NCBI GenBank assembly: GCA_946482295.1
Contig: CAMLRB010000002.1
Span: forward strand, 1 to 40,510
From: an uncultured Bacteriovorax sp.
GTDB taxonomy: Bacteria > Bdellovibrionota > Bacteriovoracia > Bacteriovoracales > Bacteriovoracaceae
Reading direction: 5' to 3'
DNA length: 40,510 nucleotides
Of the stretch, positions 16,689 to 25,962 are shown piece after piece; within the stretch, counting starts at the first letter, position 1; the number at the start of each line of letters is the position of its first letter. The position numbers and the translations under genes were made by a program. The notes under the pieces are model-generated. The model worked only from the letters and a program-made list of their open reading frames with translations. It searched no databases and was not told the DNA's origin.

Positions 16689-18845
16689 CTAAAAGTTTAA
16701 TGTCCAAACATAAGAGCCAAGAATCACAATCAACACAACGAAATAAAGTTGAATGCGACCTGACTGGATAGTTCTTAGAACAACGTTCATTAATCGAACG
16801 CTAGCTCCAGTTCCATCAACCATTCCACTGTCGATAATGTTGTTATCGAACCAACGAGAAACGGCGTAAGCATATCTATTTACTGTTGCCCAACCATCAA
16901 CCAAATAGCGGTCGTGTACTTCCATGTCGAATCTTGCGAGTAGGTTGTTGAATGGGAGAAGACCTTTTTGAATGATCTTTCCAACATAAAGTTCATCGAA
17001 ATAATATTTATTCTTAAGAGCTGTTCTCCAACCAGAGAAAGTGTTCGCCCACCATTCTGGATTCCAAGTCTTTTTCACGTACATTTGGAACGCGATAAAA
17101 ATCCCTGAAAGAGCGATGATGATTGAAAGTACGGCACCAATTTTATGTGTTTGGTGAACGTGGTGTGCTTCTTCTTCATTCATGCCATGGTTAGCATCGT
17201 AGTGAGCAGGAGCAAATCCATCTTTATCTCTCGTATCTACTGAACCCAAATCTTCTCTCTTATATTGAGAGAATTGAGCCAGGTGATCTGCTTTTGGTTT
17301 TTCAATTAAAGTTGAGAACCACTCATATTTTGAACCGAAAAGATTCACTTCGCCTTGGCCAGTGAAAGATCCAGAGTAGAATAGACCAAGTGTGAAAACA
17401 GAAAGGATAAGAAGTGGAATGTTAGCATTCCAGCTAATGTGTTCGTCATGAGCGTGATCGTAAATGTGGTGATCACGTGGCTCGCCAGTAAATGTTAAGA
17501 ACAACATTCTGAACATGTAGAACGCTGTTAGAAGTGCACCACCGAAACCAAGAAGTGCAACTGGGATATAAACAGGATTGTGAAGAGCTTGAACAAGTGC
17601 ATCTCCTAAGATTCTGTCTTTTGAAACAAATCCTGAGAAGAACGGAACACCTGCGATCGCAAAACAACATAACAACATTGCAAAGAATGTGTATGGCATT
17701 TTCTTTCTTAATCCACCCATTGATGGCATTTCATTTGTATGAACTGTGTGGATAACTGCACCAGCTGAAAGGAAGAGACATGCTTTAAAAACAGCGTGAG
17801 TAATTAAGTGCATGAATGAAGCATTATATGAACCAACACCAATTCCGATTACCATGTATCCAAGTTGAGAAATTGTTGAGTAAGCAAGAACCGCTTTAAT
17901 ATCTGTTTGAATAAGAGCGATTGTAGCAGCACCGAAAGCTGTAATAGCTCCGATGTAAGCAATGAAAGTTGTTAAGTGACCAGCTTCCATTAAAGGATAC
18001 ATTCTTAGTGAAAGATAAACTCCGGCCGCAACCATTGTTGCCGCGTGGATCAACGCTGAACATGGAGTTGGTCCCCACATCGCATCTGGCAACCAGACTT
18101 GTAAAGGAACTTGAGCTGATTTACCCATTGTACCCATGAAGATTGAAAAACCTGCAAAAGTCGCAAGAGGAATGCCAAGAACCATAAGTCCGTTTAGTTT
18201 TCCTGCGCCAAGAGCTGCGTAAATATCAACAAATGATGTACTTCCTACAACTACCCAAAGAGCAAGAATTCCAAGAAGGAAGAAAACATCTCCCACTCTT
18301 GTTGTCATGAAAGCTTTCATTGAAGCATTTCCTGCGCCTTCTTTCTCGTAGTAGAAGCCAATAAGTGAGTATGAACAGAATCCCATCAACTCCCAGAAAA
18401 TGAATACTGAAAGAAGGTTGTCTGAAAGAACTAGTCCAAGCATTGCAGAAGTAAAGAGTGACATATAAACGAAGAAACGGCCGAAGCGAGGATCATCGTG
18501 CATGTACCAAGTTGAGAAAACGTGGATCAATGTTGCAACACCTGTAACCATGAGAAGCATAGTGGCTGTCATGTTATCGATGTAGATACCCATGTTTACT
18601 TTAAAGAGATGTTCACCGGCACTTAGATCAAACCAGTTGAATACTTTGTGAATGTGGTAGTTCACTGAATAAACACCCATAAAATCCATGAAGATTTTAG
18701 CGGCGAAAAGGAATGAACCAAAAATTGCCAAAGTACTGAGAGCAACTGCGATGTTCGTAAAACGCTTAACGATGAAAGTGTTAATCACGAAAGCGAAAAA
18801 AGGCAGTAGTACGATAGGGGCAATAGTCGAAATTGTGTAATCCAT
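16689..18845 (-). CDS. nuoL: NADH-quinone oxidoreductase subunit L (module I), long form
   Basis: A 718-aa NuoL, about 100 residues longer than the E. coli protein and 61 longer than the module II copy. Conserved residues: Glu152 (IFWELMGFCSYSLIGFYYE), Lys242 (GTMGKSAQVPLQVWLPDAM), Lys409 (FVSKDRIL) and ITHAVFKACLF. Extra length lies in a hydrophilic insert around residues 500-570 (including KREDLGSVDTRDKDGFAP and EEAHHVHQTHKIG) and in a His-rich loop (RDHHIYDHAHDEHI). The end contains the expected KYYFDELYVGKIIQKGL amphipathic region and a last helix. Confidence 0.95.
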   Translation of the reverse strand: MDYTISTIAPIVLLPFFAFVINTFIVKRFTNIAVALSTLAIFGSFLFAAKIFMDFMGVYSVNYHIHKVFNWFDLSAGEHLFKVNMGIYIDNMTATMLLMVTGVATLIHVFSTWYMHDDPRFGRFFVYMSLFTSAMLGLVLSDNLLSVFIFWELMGFCSYSLIGFYYEKEGAGNASMKAFMTTRVGDVFFLLGILALWVVVGSTSFVDIYAALGAGKLNGLMVLGIPLATFAGFSIFMGTMGKSAQVPLQVWLPDAMWGPTPCSALIHAATMVAAGVYLSLRMYPLMEAGHLTTFIAYIGAITAFGAATIALIQTDIKAVLAYSTISQLGYMVIGIGVGSYNASFMHLITHAVFKACLFLSAGAVIHTVHTNEMPSMGGLRKKMPYTFFAMLLCCFAIAGVPFFSGFVSKDRILGDALVQALHNPVYIPVALLGFGGALLTAFYMFRMLFLTFTGEPRDHHIYDHAHDEHISWNANIPLLILSVFTLGLFYSGSFTGQGEVNLFGSKYEWFSTLIEKPKADHLAQFSQYKREDLGSVDTRDKDGFAPAHYDANHGMNEEEAHHVHQTHKIGAVLSIIIALSGIFIAFQMYVKKTWNPEWWANTFSGWRTALKNKYYFDELYVGKIIQKGLLPFNNLLARFDMEVHDRYLVDGWATVNRYAYAVSRWFDNNIIDSGMVDGTGASVRLMNVVLRTIQSGRIQLYFVVLIVILGSYVWTLNF

Positions 18846-18868
18846 AGTCTCTATATCCTTATCAAAAC

Positions 18869-19174
18869 CTAATTTTGTAGCGTTGAAGCATCGTCAATGT
18901 GAATACTTTCTCTTAACTGGAAGAATCTGATGACGATGGCGAGTCCTACAGCTGCTTCAGTTGCAGCGATGACAATAATGAAAAGACTCATTATATGTCC
19001 GTCGAGATTGTTATTTACGAACTTAGTGTAGGCCACGAAGTTAAGTGCTGAAGCATTAAGGATAAGTTCAATACCTAAAAGGATAGCGATGATGTTTTTT
19101 CTCGCTACCATTACGGCTACACCGCAAAGGAAAAGAGCGAATGAGATCCCTAAATATGTATATAAACTAATCAT
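18869..19174 (-). CDS. nuoK: NADH-quinone oxidoreductase subunit K (module I)
   Basis: A 101-aa three-helix subunit starting at ATG 19174, inside the nuoJ stop (ATGATTAG overlap, 8 bases). Upstream in-frame codons overlap nuoJ and are not a plausible start. Both essential glutamates are present: LLGIELILNASALNF and AATEAAVGLAIVI. The C-terminal tail SIHIDDASTLQN is short and polar. Confidence 0.95.
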   Translation of the reverse strand: MISLYTYLGISFALFLCGVAVMVARKNIIAILLGIELILNASALNFVAYTKFVNNNLDGHIMSLFIIVIAATEAAVGLAIVIRFFQLRESIHIDDASTLQN

Positions 19175-19700
19175 GGATTTCTTTCCTTGGACGCGAAATG
19201 ATGGCTGCACCAATCAGCGCTCCTAATAAAAGTACTGAAGAAATTTCGAAAGCAAGAATGTGATCTGTAGCGAGGATAGTTCCTAATCTTTCAACTGTTG
19301 GCTCGTTTGCCACTAGTGGAAGTTTTTGAACTTTAACTGCGCTTAGGATGATTTTTGCCAGAATAAGAGCTGTAACAACAGCTGCAAAACCAGCGATGGC
19401 AAAGGTTTTCTTGTTACCCATTGATGGGATTTTTTCTAATCCGTAACGATTGATTTTGTTGCTTGTTCCACCTGTTAACATGATGGCAAACAACATAAGG
19501 ATAACGACACCACCGGCGTACACAACAAGTTGAGTAGCTGCCAGGAAGTCAGCACCGATACATGCGTAAAGTCCAGCAACTCCAAAAAGAGAAGCGAGAA
19601 GATACACACAGGCGTGCATTAAGTTTTTGCTATAAACAACGGCAAAAGCTCCACCAAGAGTTAAAACCGCAGATAATAAAAAGAGTGTATTGGTAAACAC
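19167..19700 (-). CDS. nuoJ: NADH-quinone oxidoreductase subunit J (module I)
   Basis: A 177-aa five-helix subunit. Helix 3 reads TQLVVYAGGVVILMLFAIML and keeps the conserved Tyr (Tyr61) that is lost in the module II copy. A polar segment with NKINRYGLEKIPSMGNKK separates helices 3 and 4, and the last helix is ISSVLLLGALIGAAIISRP. It starts 18 bases after nuoH and overlaps nuoK by 8 bases. Confidence 0.94.
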   Translation of the reverse strand: MFTNTLFLLSAVLTLGGAFAVVYSKNLMHACVYLLASLFGVAGLYACIGADFLAATQLVVYAGGVVILMLFAIMLTGGTSNKINRYGLEKIPSMGNKKTFAIAGFAAVVTALILAKIILSAVKVQKLPLVANEPTVERLGTILATDHILAFEISSVLLLGALIGAAIISRPRKEIHD

Positions 19701-19718
19701 TTTTAGACCCCTTCCTTA

Positions 19719-20912
19719 TTAGTGTCCGCCACCAGCTGAGCCGGCCGCGTGGAAAATTAAATTAAATAGAGATTGATTGTTGAAAGCGTACATCCACACT
19801 GCAATTCCAATGAGGTTGAAAAGAGCGATTGGAGTTAAATATTTCCAACAAAGAGTCATAAGTTGGTCAACGCGAAGACGTGGAAGCGTCCAACGAACCC
19901 AAATAACAACATAATAAAGGATAAGAGTTTTAGTTAAGAAAGATCCAAGCTCTAAAAGTTGTCCGATATTTTGAGCAAGCATGCCATCTAAACCAAGCTC
20001 GATTAAGAATTTTCCTGAACCTAAATCAAAAGGAACTTTATATCCACCAAGGAAAAGGGCAACGGCTACAGCACATACAACGAAAACTTCAATGTATTCA
20101 GCAAGAGCGAAGAAACCGAATTTCATACCTGAATATTCTGTATGGTAACCAGAAACAAGTTCTGATTCCGCTTCTGGTAAGTCAAATGGTGCACGGTTAG
20201 TTTCTGCAAGAGCAGAAATGAAGTAAACAAAGAATCCAATGAACGCGAATGGATTGTGGAAAATGTACCATTCGTGAGGAGCTCCACCTTGACCGCTGAT
20301 AAGTGTCTTCATTGAAAGACCACCAGCTAGTAAAACGATAGAAATAATCGTGATTGTTGCTGGAATTTCGTAAGAGATAATTTGCGAAGCTCCACGCATA
20401 CCACCGAGCATAGACCACTTTGAGTTTGAAGCATATCCACCAAGGAAAACTCCAACACCAACAAGAGAAGCCATACCAACGAGGTAAAAGATACCAACGT
20501 TAAGATCTGAAAGCATGAATCCACTTGAGTAAGGGACTACTGCAAGAGTAGCGAAAACCCCAACTAAACAGATAACAGGTGCGAGATTAAAAACTAATTT
20601 ATCCGCACCACTTGTGATGATGTCTTCTTTAAGAATCATCTTCACACCGTCAGCAAGGAATTGAAGAAGACCAAAAGGACCTACGCGGTTTGGACCAATA
20701 CGGGCTTGAAGGTCGGCAGAAATTTTTCTTTCAGCGTATGTTCCTAAACCACCGATTGTTGCCATAGCTCCAACAATGATAAGGGCCACAACAGCGAAGA
20801 TGAAAAAAGCTAGGAGAGATGAAGCATCGAAACCTAAAACTTTTGAAAGCCAAGCTGAAACATTGGCGAATTCATTTGATTGAGCAAAATATGATACGAC
20901 TGTCGAATTCAT
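19719..20912 (-). CDS. nuoH: NADH-quinone oxidoreductase subunit H (module I)
   Basis: A 397-aa subunit, longer than module II NuoH by an N-terminal extension and a Gly/His tail (AAGSAGGGH). Start ATG 20912 is preferred over the GTG three bases earlier because AAAGGA then has normal spacing; the nuoA stop TAG is 2 bases upstream. Signatures are fully canonical: RIGPNRVGPFGLLQFLAD, GYASNSKWSMLGGMRGASQI, ISYEI, ETNRAPFDLPEAESELVSGY and HTEYSGMKFGFF. These form the quinone cavity with NuoA/B/D in known complexes; NuoB and NuoD are not encoded here. Confidence 0.95.
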   Translation of the reverse strand: MNSTVVSYFAQSNEFANVSAWLSKVLGFDASSLLAFFIFAVVALIIVGAMATIGGLGTYAERKISADLQARIGPNRVGPFGLLQFLADGVKMILKEDIITSGADKLVFNLAPVICLVGVFATLAVVPYSSGFMLSDLNVGIFYLVGMASLVGVGVFLGGYASNSKWSMLGGMRGASQIISYEIPATITIISIVLLAGGLSMKTLISGQGGAPHEWYIFHNPFAFIGFFVYFISALAETNRAPFDLPEAESELVSGYHTEYSGMKFGFFALAEYIEVFVVCAVAVALFLGGYKVPFDLGSGKFLIELGLDGMLAQNIGQLLELGSFLTKTLILYYVVIWVRWTLPRLRVDQLMTLCWKYLTPIALFNLIGIAVWMYAFNNQSLFNLIFHAAGSAGGGH

Positions 20913-20914
20913 CA

Positions 20915-21340
20915 CTATTCCTTTTTGCCAATGTTAGTGTGAGAAGTATGAAAGCTTTTAACCCAATCAAGGTCACCTTTCTTCCAGCAGTATGCTAGAC
21001 CTGCCACGAGTACTAAAACGAAAGCAAGTATCGACATAAGTAGAGTTCCACCCATACCGATTTCATTAAATCTTTTGTAAACAGCAGCTACTGGAAACAT
21101 AAGCGCACTTTCAACATCGAAAATAATGAAGATAAGAGCGACTACGTAAAAGCGAACGTTGAAGTTTGCCCACGCCGTCCCGATAGGTTCCTCACCACAC
21201 TCATAAGCTGTTTCTTTTAGCTTGTTAGGATTCTGAGGACGAATAAAACTTCCCAAAAGTAATGAACCACCGGCCACAAGAAGGGCCAGAACGATCAAAA
21301 TAACAATGGGCATGTAGACGTCTAGATTAAATGTCGACAT
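20915..21340 (-). CDS. nuoA: NADH-quinone oxidoreductase subunit A (module I), first gene of the nuo operon
   Basis: A 141-aa three-helix subunit with YECGEEPIGTAWANFNVRFY and IIFDVESALMFPVAAVY, the diagnostic loop (with Cys) and the helix 2 acidic pair. A C-terminal tail (KSFHTSHTNIGKKE) extends past the third helix. GGAG lies 7 bases before the ATG. It is the 5'-most gene of a run of 15 same-strand genes; the next gene upstream, mfd, is divergent. The operon therefore starts at nuoA without nuoB or any peripheral-arm gene. Confidence 0.94.
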   Translation of the reverse strand: MSTFNLDVYMPIVILIVLALLVAGGSLLLGSFIRPQNPNKLKETAYECGEEPIGTAWANFNVRFYVVALIFIIFDVESALMFPVAAVYKRFNEIGMGGTLLMSILAFVLVLVAGLAYCWKKGDLDWVKSFHTSHTNIGKKE

Positions 21341-21439
21341 CTTGATCTCCGAGATAAAAAATCCAATTTTTTAGTTTTCTTAGATTACACGAAAATATAA
21401 TATCTTGGAAATAGTTTGTTTCGCTTCTGGCACACAATC
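21341..21439. promoter_or_regulatory. Divergent promoter region between nuoA and mfd
   Basis: About 100 AT-rich bases separate the two divergent starts. On the plus strand a perfect TATAAT is at 21396-21401, with no good -35 at 16-18 bases; a start site near 21408 would favour the ATG at 21440 for mfd. On the minus strand several AT-rich candidates exist but none stands out. This region must hold the promoter for the long nuo transcript unless that lies inside mfd. Confidence 0.5.
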
Positions 21440-24400
21440 ATGACACACTTCAATTCACTGCTCCAAAAAATTTTGAACTGGGATGAAAGTGTTTCTTCTC
21501 CGCTTTATTTGTATGGTGCCAACACCCAACAATGGTCATTTATTCTCAACTCGTTTTTGAACGAAAATTCTAAACAGTTTTTGAAAAAATCACAGGTCAT
21601 CGTGGCCTCAAGTAATGATGAAGCAGAAGAATTTCATGCTTCGCTGCAACTAACTCGCGGCAATGCCTCTTTAGACATTCTTTTTTATCCAGGTCTTGAA
21701 GCATCGCCATATTCTGGCGTTATCTCATCTGAGAAATGTTTTTATGAACGGCTTGAAGTTTTGAGCAAGCTCAATCGACTTGACTCGTTAACAACAAAAT
21801 TTGTTCTGGTTACATCTTTCGAGGCCCTTTCATTAAAGGCCCCACCAAAAAAGTTTTTCAATGAATTTAGTTTTGACTTAAAAGTTGAAGACATAATCTC
21901 TCCAACTGATCTTGCAAAAAAGTTAGTGAACATCGGCTATTCATCTGTCACTTCAGTTGAAGAGCCAGGAACTTTTATTCAAAAAGGTCAGATCTTCGAT
22001 CTCTATCCTGTTGGTTCAGATCCGGTGCGTTTATCATATTTTGATGATCTCATCGAAAGTATTCATGCGATCGATCTCGATACTCAAAAAACAATCCGTG
22101 AGAAAGCATTGAATGCCGTTTGTGTAGCCCCAGCTGCACGCATACTTGCTCAGCACGATTTTCCAGTCACTCTTAGAGAAAATCTTCCTTCATTTGGACC
22201 TTCGCTAAAAAATAAATTCGAAGTAAGAAAAGCCGTCCTCACACGCTTAAGTGACGGACAATTGTTTGAAAATTATCCTGCTTACTTTCCACTCTTTTTC
22301 AAAGACAGTGTTTCTGTCACGAGCTATTTCGACTTGGACCACACCCAGTTTCTCTTTTTAGGCGCAAGCGAAACACAAAGAGCTCATCTCGACATGGTTG
22401 AAACCTTTCGAGTTGAATATGAACAAGCAGAAGAAAATCCCAACAGTGAAGTTATTCTTCCCGGGCCTTCTAAGATTTATGACTTCTCATTTGTTTCAGA
22501 AATGGGAGAGCGTAAAAACATTTTGATTGATCAGCTAAATTTGAATATGAGTTTTGGTGACGTCTCAGATGAAATTGATCTTCATTTGATTAGCACCAAA
22601 ACTTTTCTCAATCAAAACATTAATCCTGCCTTACCTAAACCAGACTACATCGTTGCCGCACTTCAGTTTTTAAAGAAACATTTCCAGTTTAAAGGAAAAA
22701 TATATTTTTCTTCTTATAGTGATGCTTCAAAAAACGAAATTCAGCATTTAATTGATCTTCAGAATTATCCAGAAGATCTTAAGCGCAGAATAGAATTCTT
22801 AAACTTCCGAGTGAACGAGGGCTTTTACTACGAAGGTGAAAACTTTCTCATTATCACTGATGGGGATTTGTTTGCCGCCAAAAAGACTAAAACTCAAAAA
22901 TATAAAAAAGTTGATCTCGATTTATTCGCTGAACAGTTAGCAACGCTGAAAGCTGGTGATTTTGTTATTCATAGCGAATATGGAGTAGGTGAGTATCTAG
23001 GACTTGAAGCACTAGATATTGGCGGAGACAAGAGTGATTTTCTTGTCTTGAAATATGCTGACAATGATAAGATTTATGTACCCGTCTATAAATTAAACCT
23101 CATTCAAAAACATGCCGACTCCGCTGCTTCTTTAAAAACAGACAGTCTACGCACAAATAAATTTGCGCTCATCAAGGCCCGAGCGAGAAATTCTGCAAAA
23201 ACACTCGCATTCGATTTGCTTAAACTTCAAGCAGAACGGCAGTCATCAGTAGCATTTGCTTTTTCACCACCCGATCACCTCTATCGCGAATTTGAACTCG
23301 CATTTCCTTTTGAAGAAACTCCCGACCAGGCACGCGCCATTGAAGAAGTTCTTGAGTGCATGCAAAAACCTGTTCCGATGGATTATCTGGTTTGTGGTGA
23401 CGTAGGTTTTGGGAAAACAGAAGTGGCCATGAGAGCTGCATTCAAAGCTGTTGAAGATAAGAAGCAGGTTGCTGTTCTTGTCCCTACAACTATTCTCGCC
23501 CTTCAACATTACAATTCTTTTGCAAAGAGATTTAAAGATTTCCCCGTTCGCATTGAATTCATCTCAAGATTCAAATCAGCTAAGGAATCTAAAGAAATTT
23601 TAGAAAAAGTAGAGAAGGGTGAAATCGATATCCTCATCGGCACCCACAAACTTCTTTCAGACAAACTTAAATTTTCTGATTTAGGGCTTGTTATCGTCGA
23701 TGAAGAGCAACGTTTTGGTGTTGGTCACAAAGAAAAATTAAAATTGATGAAAGCATCGGTAGATTTTCTTACGTTAACCGCCACACCAATTCCACGTACA
23801 CTCCAAATGGCCTTCCTTGGTTTACGCGATCTTTCACTCATTAAGACAGCACCACCACGCCGACAGTCGATTAAAACTTATGTCATCAAAGAAGATGATT
23901 TAACGATTCAAAATGCCATTCAAAAAGAACTGCAAAGAGGAGGACAGGTTTTTGTCGTCCATAATAAAGTTCATGATATTGAAGAATACGCTGGTTTTAT
24001 TCGTGAACTGGCCCCTGAAGCAAAAATTGCTTTTGCACATGGGCAGATGAGTGAAAAGGAACTCGAAGATAAAATTAATGCTTTTTACAACGGAAGTTAT
24101 CAGATTCTAATCGCTACCACGATTATTGAATCTGGAATTGATATTCCCAATGCCAACACGATGATCATTGACCGCGCCGATACATACGGTCTTGCTCAAC
24201 TCCATCAATTGCGTGGAAGAATTGGCCGCTCTGATAAAAAAGCATACGCCTATTTTGTTGTTCCAAAACTTAGAGAGATTTCAACAATTGCTCAAAAACG
24301 TCTGCATGCTCTGCAAACTTATGCTGACATGGGTGCTGGTTTCAATATCGCTTCTGTGGATTTAGAAATCAGAGGAGCAGGTGATATTCTTGGTGCCACT

Positions 24401-24952
24401 CAATCTGGCCAAGTCGAAGCTGTTGGTCTTGAGCTTTATATGGAACTTCTCAAAGATGCCATCAATGAAATCCGCGGCGAAAAGAAGCTTCTAAAAAAAG
24501 ATATTGAAATTGTCACTCCATTTCCTGCCTTCATTCCTAATCACTATATAAGCGATCCAAGTGAGCGATTGAAGCAATATAAACGCCTATCAAATTGTGA
24601 AACACTGACTTTACTTGAAAATATTAAAGAAGAATTCCAAGACGTTTATGGTCTTTTTAGTGAAGAACTCGCAAACCTTTTCGTCGTTCTTGAAACGAGA
24701 ATCCATCTTCAAACTTTGGGACTCAAATCTGTTCAAGTAGGTGGAGCGGCCATTACTCTTAAATTTGACCGTCAATTCCTCGAAAGTGATGTTCAACTAA
24801 GAGATCGCGTAGTTAACTTTTTTATCTCACGACCAAAAATCTATCAATTCACTCCAGATTATAAAGTCATCTACACTCACAAAACGCTTGTCACTCAAAA
24901 CGATTTACTCAAGTTTTCTAGAGACATAAGTGGACAATTAATTACTGCCTAA
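21440..24952 (+). CDS. mfd: Transcription-repair coupling factor Mfd
   Basis: A 1170-aa DNA translocase that removes RNA polymerase stalled at lesions and recruits UvrA. Order seen: N-terminal UvrB-like region; CarD-like RNA polymerase interaction domain near residues 505-570 (AGDFVIHSEYGVGEYLGLE ... KIYVPVYKLNLIQKH); helicase domain with Walker A GDVGFGKTE (near 654), DEEQRFG and TATPIPRTLQM; second RecA-like domain with ATTIIESGIDIPNANT and QLRGRIGRS; and a C-terminal domain (PFPAFIPNHYISDPSERL). A TTG at 21416 would add 8 residues and has a weak GGA upstream, but the likely -10 places it too near the transcript start. The partner uvrA lies about 2.8 kb downstream. Confidence 0.96.
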   Translation: MTHFNSLLQKILNWDESVSSPLYLYGANTQQWSFILNSFLNENSKQFLKKSQVIVASSNDEAEEFHASLQLTRGNASLDILFYPGLEASPYSGVISSEKCFYERLEVLSKLNRLDSLTTKFVLVTSFEALSLKAPPKKFFNEFSFDLKVEDIISPTDLAKKLVNIGYSSVTSVEEPGTFIQKGQIFDLYPVGSDPVRLSYFDDLIESIHAIDLDTQKTIREKALNAVCVAPAARILAQHDFPVTLRENLPSFGPSLKNKFEVRKAVLTRLSDGQLFENYPAYFPLFFKDSVSVTSYFDLDHTQFLFLGASETQRAHLDMVETFRVEYEQAEENPNSEVILPGPSKIYDFSFVSEMGERKNILIDQLNLNMSFGDVSDEIDLHLISTKTFLNQNINPALPKPDYIVAALQFLKKHFQFKGKIYFSSYSDASKNEIQHLIDLQNYPEDLKRRIEFLNFRVNEGFYYEGENFLIITDGDLFAAKKTKTQKYKKVDLDLFAEQLATLKAGDFVIHSEYGVGEYLGLEALDIGGDKSDFLVLKYADNDKIYVPVYKLNLIQKHADSAASLKTDSLRTNKFALIKARARNSAKTLAFDLLKLQAERQSSVAFAFSPPDHLYREFELAFPFEETPDQARAIEEVLECMQKPVPMDYLVCGDVGFGKTEVAMRAAFKAVEDKKQVAVLVPTTILALQHYNSFAKRFKDFPVRIEFISRFKSAKESKEILEKVEKGEIDILIGTHKLLSDKLKFSDLGLVIVDEEQRFGVGHKEKLKLMKASVDFLTLTATPIPRTLQMAFLGLRDLSLIKTAPPRRQSIKTYVIKEDDLTIQNAIQKELQRGGQVFVVHNKVHDIEEYAGFIRELAPEAKIAFAHGQMSEKELEDKINAFYNGSYQILIATTIIESGIDIPNANTMIIDRADTYGLAQLHQLRGRIGRSDKKAYAYFVVPKLREISTIAQKRLHALQTYADMGAGFNIASVDLEIRGAGDILGATQSGQVEAVGLELYMELLKDAINEIRGEKKLLKKDIEIVTPFPAFIPNHYISDPSERLKQYKRLSNCETLTLLENIKEEFQDVYGLFSEELANLFVVLETRIHLQTLGLKSVQVGGAAITLKFDRQFLESDVQLRDRVVNFFISRPKIYQFTPDYKVIYTHKTLVTQNDLLKFSRDISGQLITA

Positions 24953-25049
24953 TCCTTTTTTACTTCCTTCTTTTAAAATTCTGTTATCATTAAAGCTAAA
25001 GAACACAACCTGTTGAATTTAAGAAATAAACTTTTCGAGGATACTTGTG

Positions 25050-25877
25050 ATGAAAACATCGTCCCTATTTATCATTTTTTCGTTACTTTTTTCGCTATCA
25101 GCAACGGCTCAAAACAAAGATGCTGAAGCAGTAGTCGCAACGGTTAATGGTGTTGAGATTAAAAAAGGTCAACTTGATCAGGCCTTTGAACAGAACCTCA
25201 TGTTCGTTTCTGATAAAGTAGTAACAAAAGAAAAAGTACTTAACGATATTATTAATCGTGAAATCGGAATCAAAAAAGCTAAGGAAGCTAATCTTCAAAA
25301 TGATCCTATCGTAAAAACGAAGATGGAAGATGTTCTTTATCACGCTCAAATCTCAAAAGATTTAGAAAAGAAACTTCAAGACATCAAAGTTGATGATAAA
25401 GAAGCTCAAGACTACTATCAAAAAAATAGAGAGTATCGTACAGCTCACATCCTTTTTAGAATTCGTGTAGTGCCAGAAAAAGCAGAAGTTGAAGAAGCAA
25501 TTAAAAAAGCTCTTGAAGTTTACAAACAACTCCAAGCAAAACCTCAATTATGGCCAGAACTTGCGAACAAATATTCTCAATCTTCTACAGCTCCTGCTGC
25601 AGGCGATATGGGATACGTTCCAGCAGTTAAGTATGCTCCAGAATACTTCAAAGCTATTAATGGTAAACCAAATGGCTATATTTCACCTCCAACAAGAACA
25701 CAATTTGGTATTCACATCATCAAGGTTCTTGGTGTTAAAGAGTGGAAGGAAGTAGATCCAGCACTTTATAAGAAAATCGTTTATGATCAAAAACGTGACA
25801 GAATCCTTGAAGCTTATTTTGCTGAAGGACGTAAAAATGCACAGATCAAGATCGTTAATAAAGACTTGTTGAAATAG
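25050..25877 (+). CDS. PpiC-type periplasmic peptidyl-prolyl isomerase/foldase
   Basis: A 275-aa exported foldase. The signal peptide (residues 1-20, ending SLSATA) precedes QNKD. An N-terminal helical chaperone region (VNGVEIKKGQLDQAF) is followed by a parvulin (PPIC) domain at about 130-228: TAHILFRIRV, LANKYSQSSTAPAAGDMGYV, then FGIHIIKVLG. The short C-terminal segment returns to the helical part, as in SurA/PrsA-like proteins. No Cys lipobox is present, so it is soluble in the periplasm. GTG 25047 directly precedes ATG 25050; GAGG upstream fits either. It sits between mfd and surA and probably helps outer-membrane protein folding. Confidence 0.85.
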   Translation: MKTSSLFIIFSLLFSLSATAQNKDAEAVVATVNGVEIKKGQLDQAFEQNLMFVSDKVVTKEKVLNDIINREIGIKKAKEANLQNDPIVKTKMEDVLYHAQISKDLEKKLQDIKVDDKEAQDYYQKNREYRTAHILFRIRVVPEKAEVEEAIKKALEVYKQLQAKPQLWPELANKYSQSSTAPAAGDMGYVPAVKYAPEYFKAINGKPNGYISPPTRTQFGIHIIKVLGVKEWKEVDPALYKKIVYDQKRDRILEAYFAEGRKNAQIKIVNKDLLK

Positions 25878-25962
25878 ATTTTTAGATAGTTGCGACTTGC
25901 GTAGTAGGGGCGGATATTTTACTCTAATGAGCTGAAAACAGTCATCATTAAGTAGGTAGACG

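Noticed and set aside
6532..21340. The doubled nuo genes as an assembly duplication
   Set aside because: Paired proteins differ in length and in most peripheral residues, and the loops and spacings differ, so they are genuine diverged paralogues.
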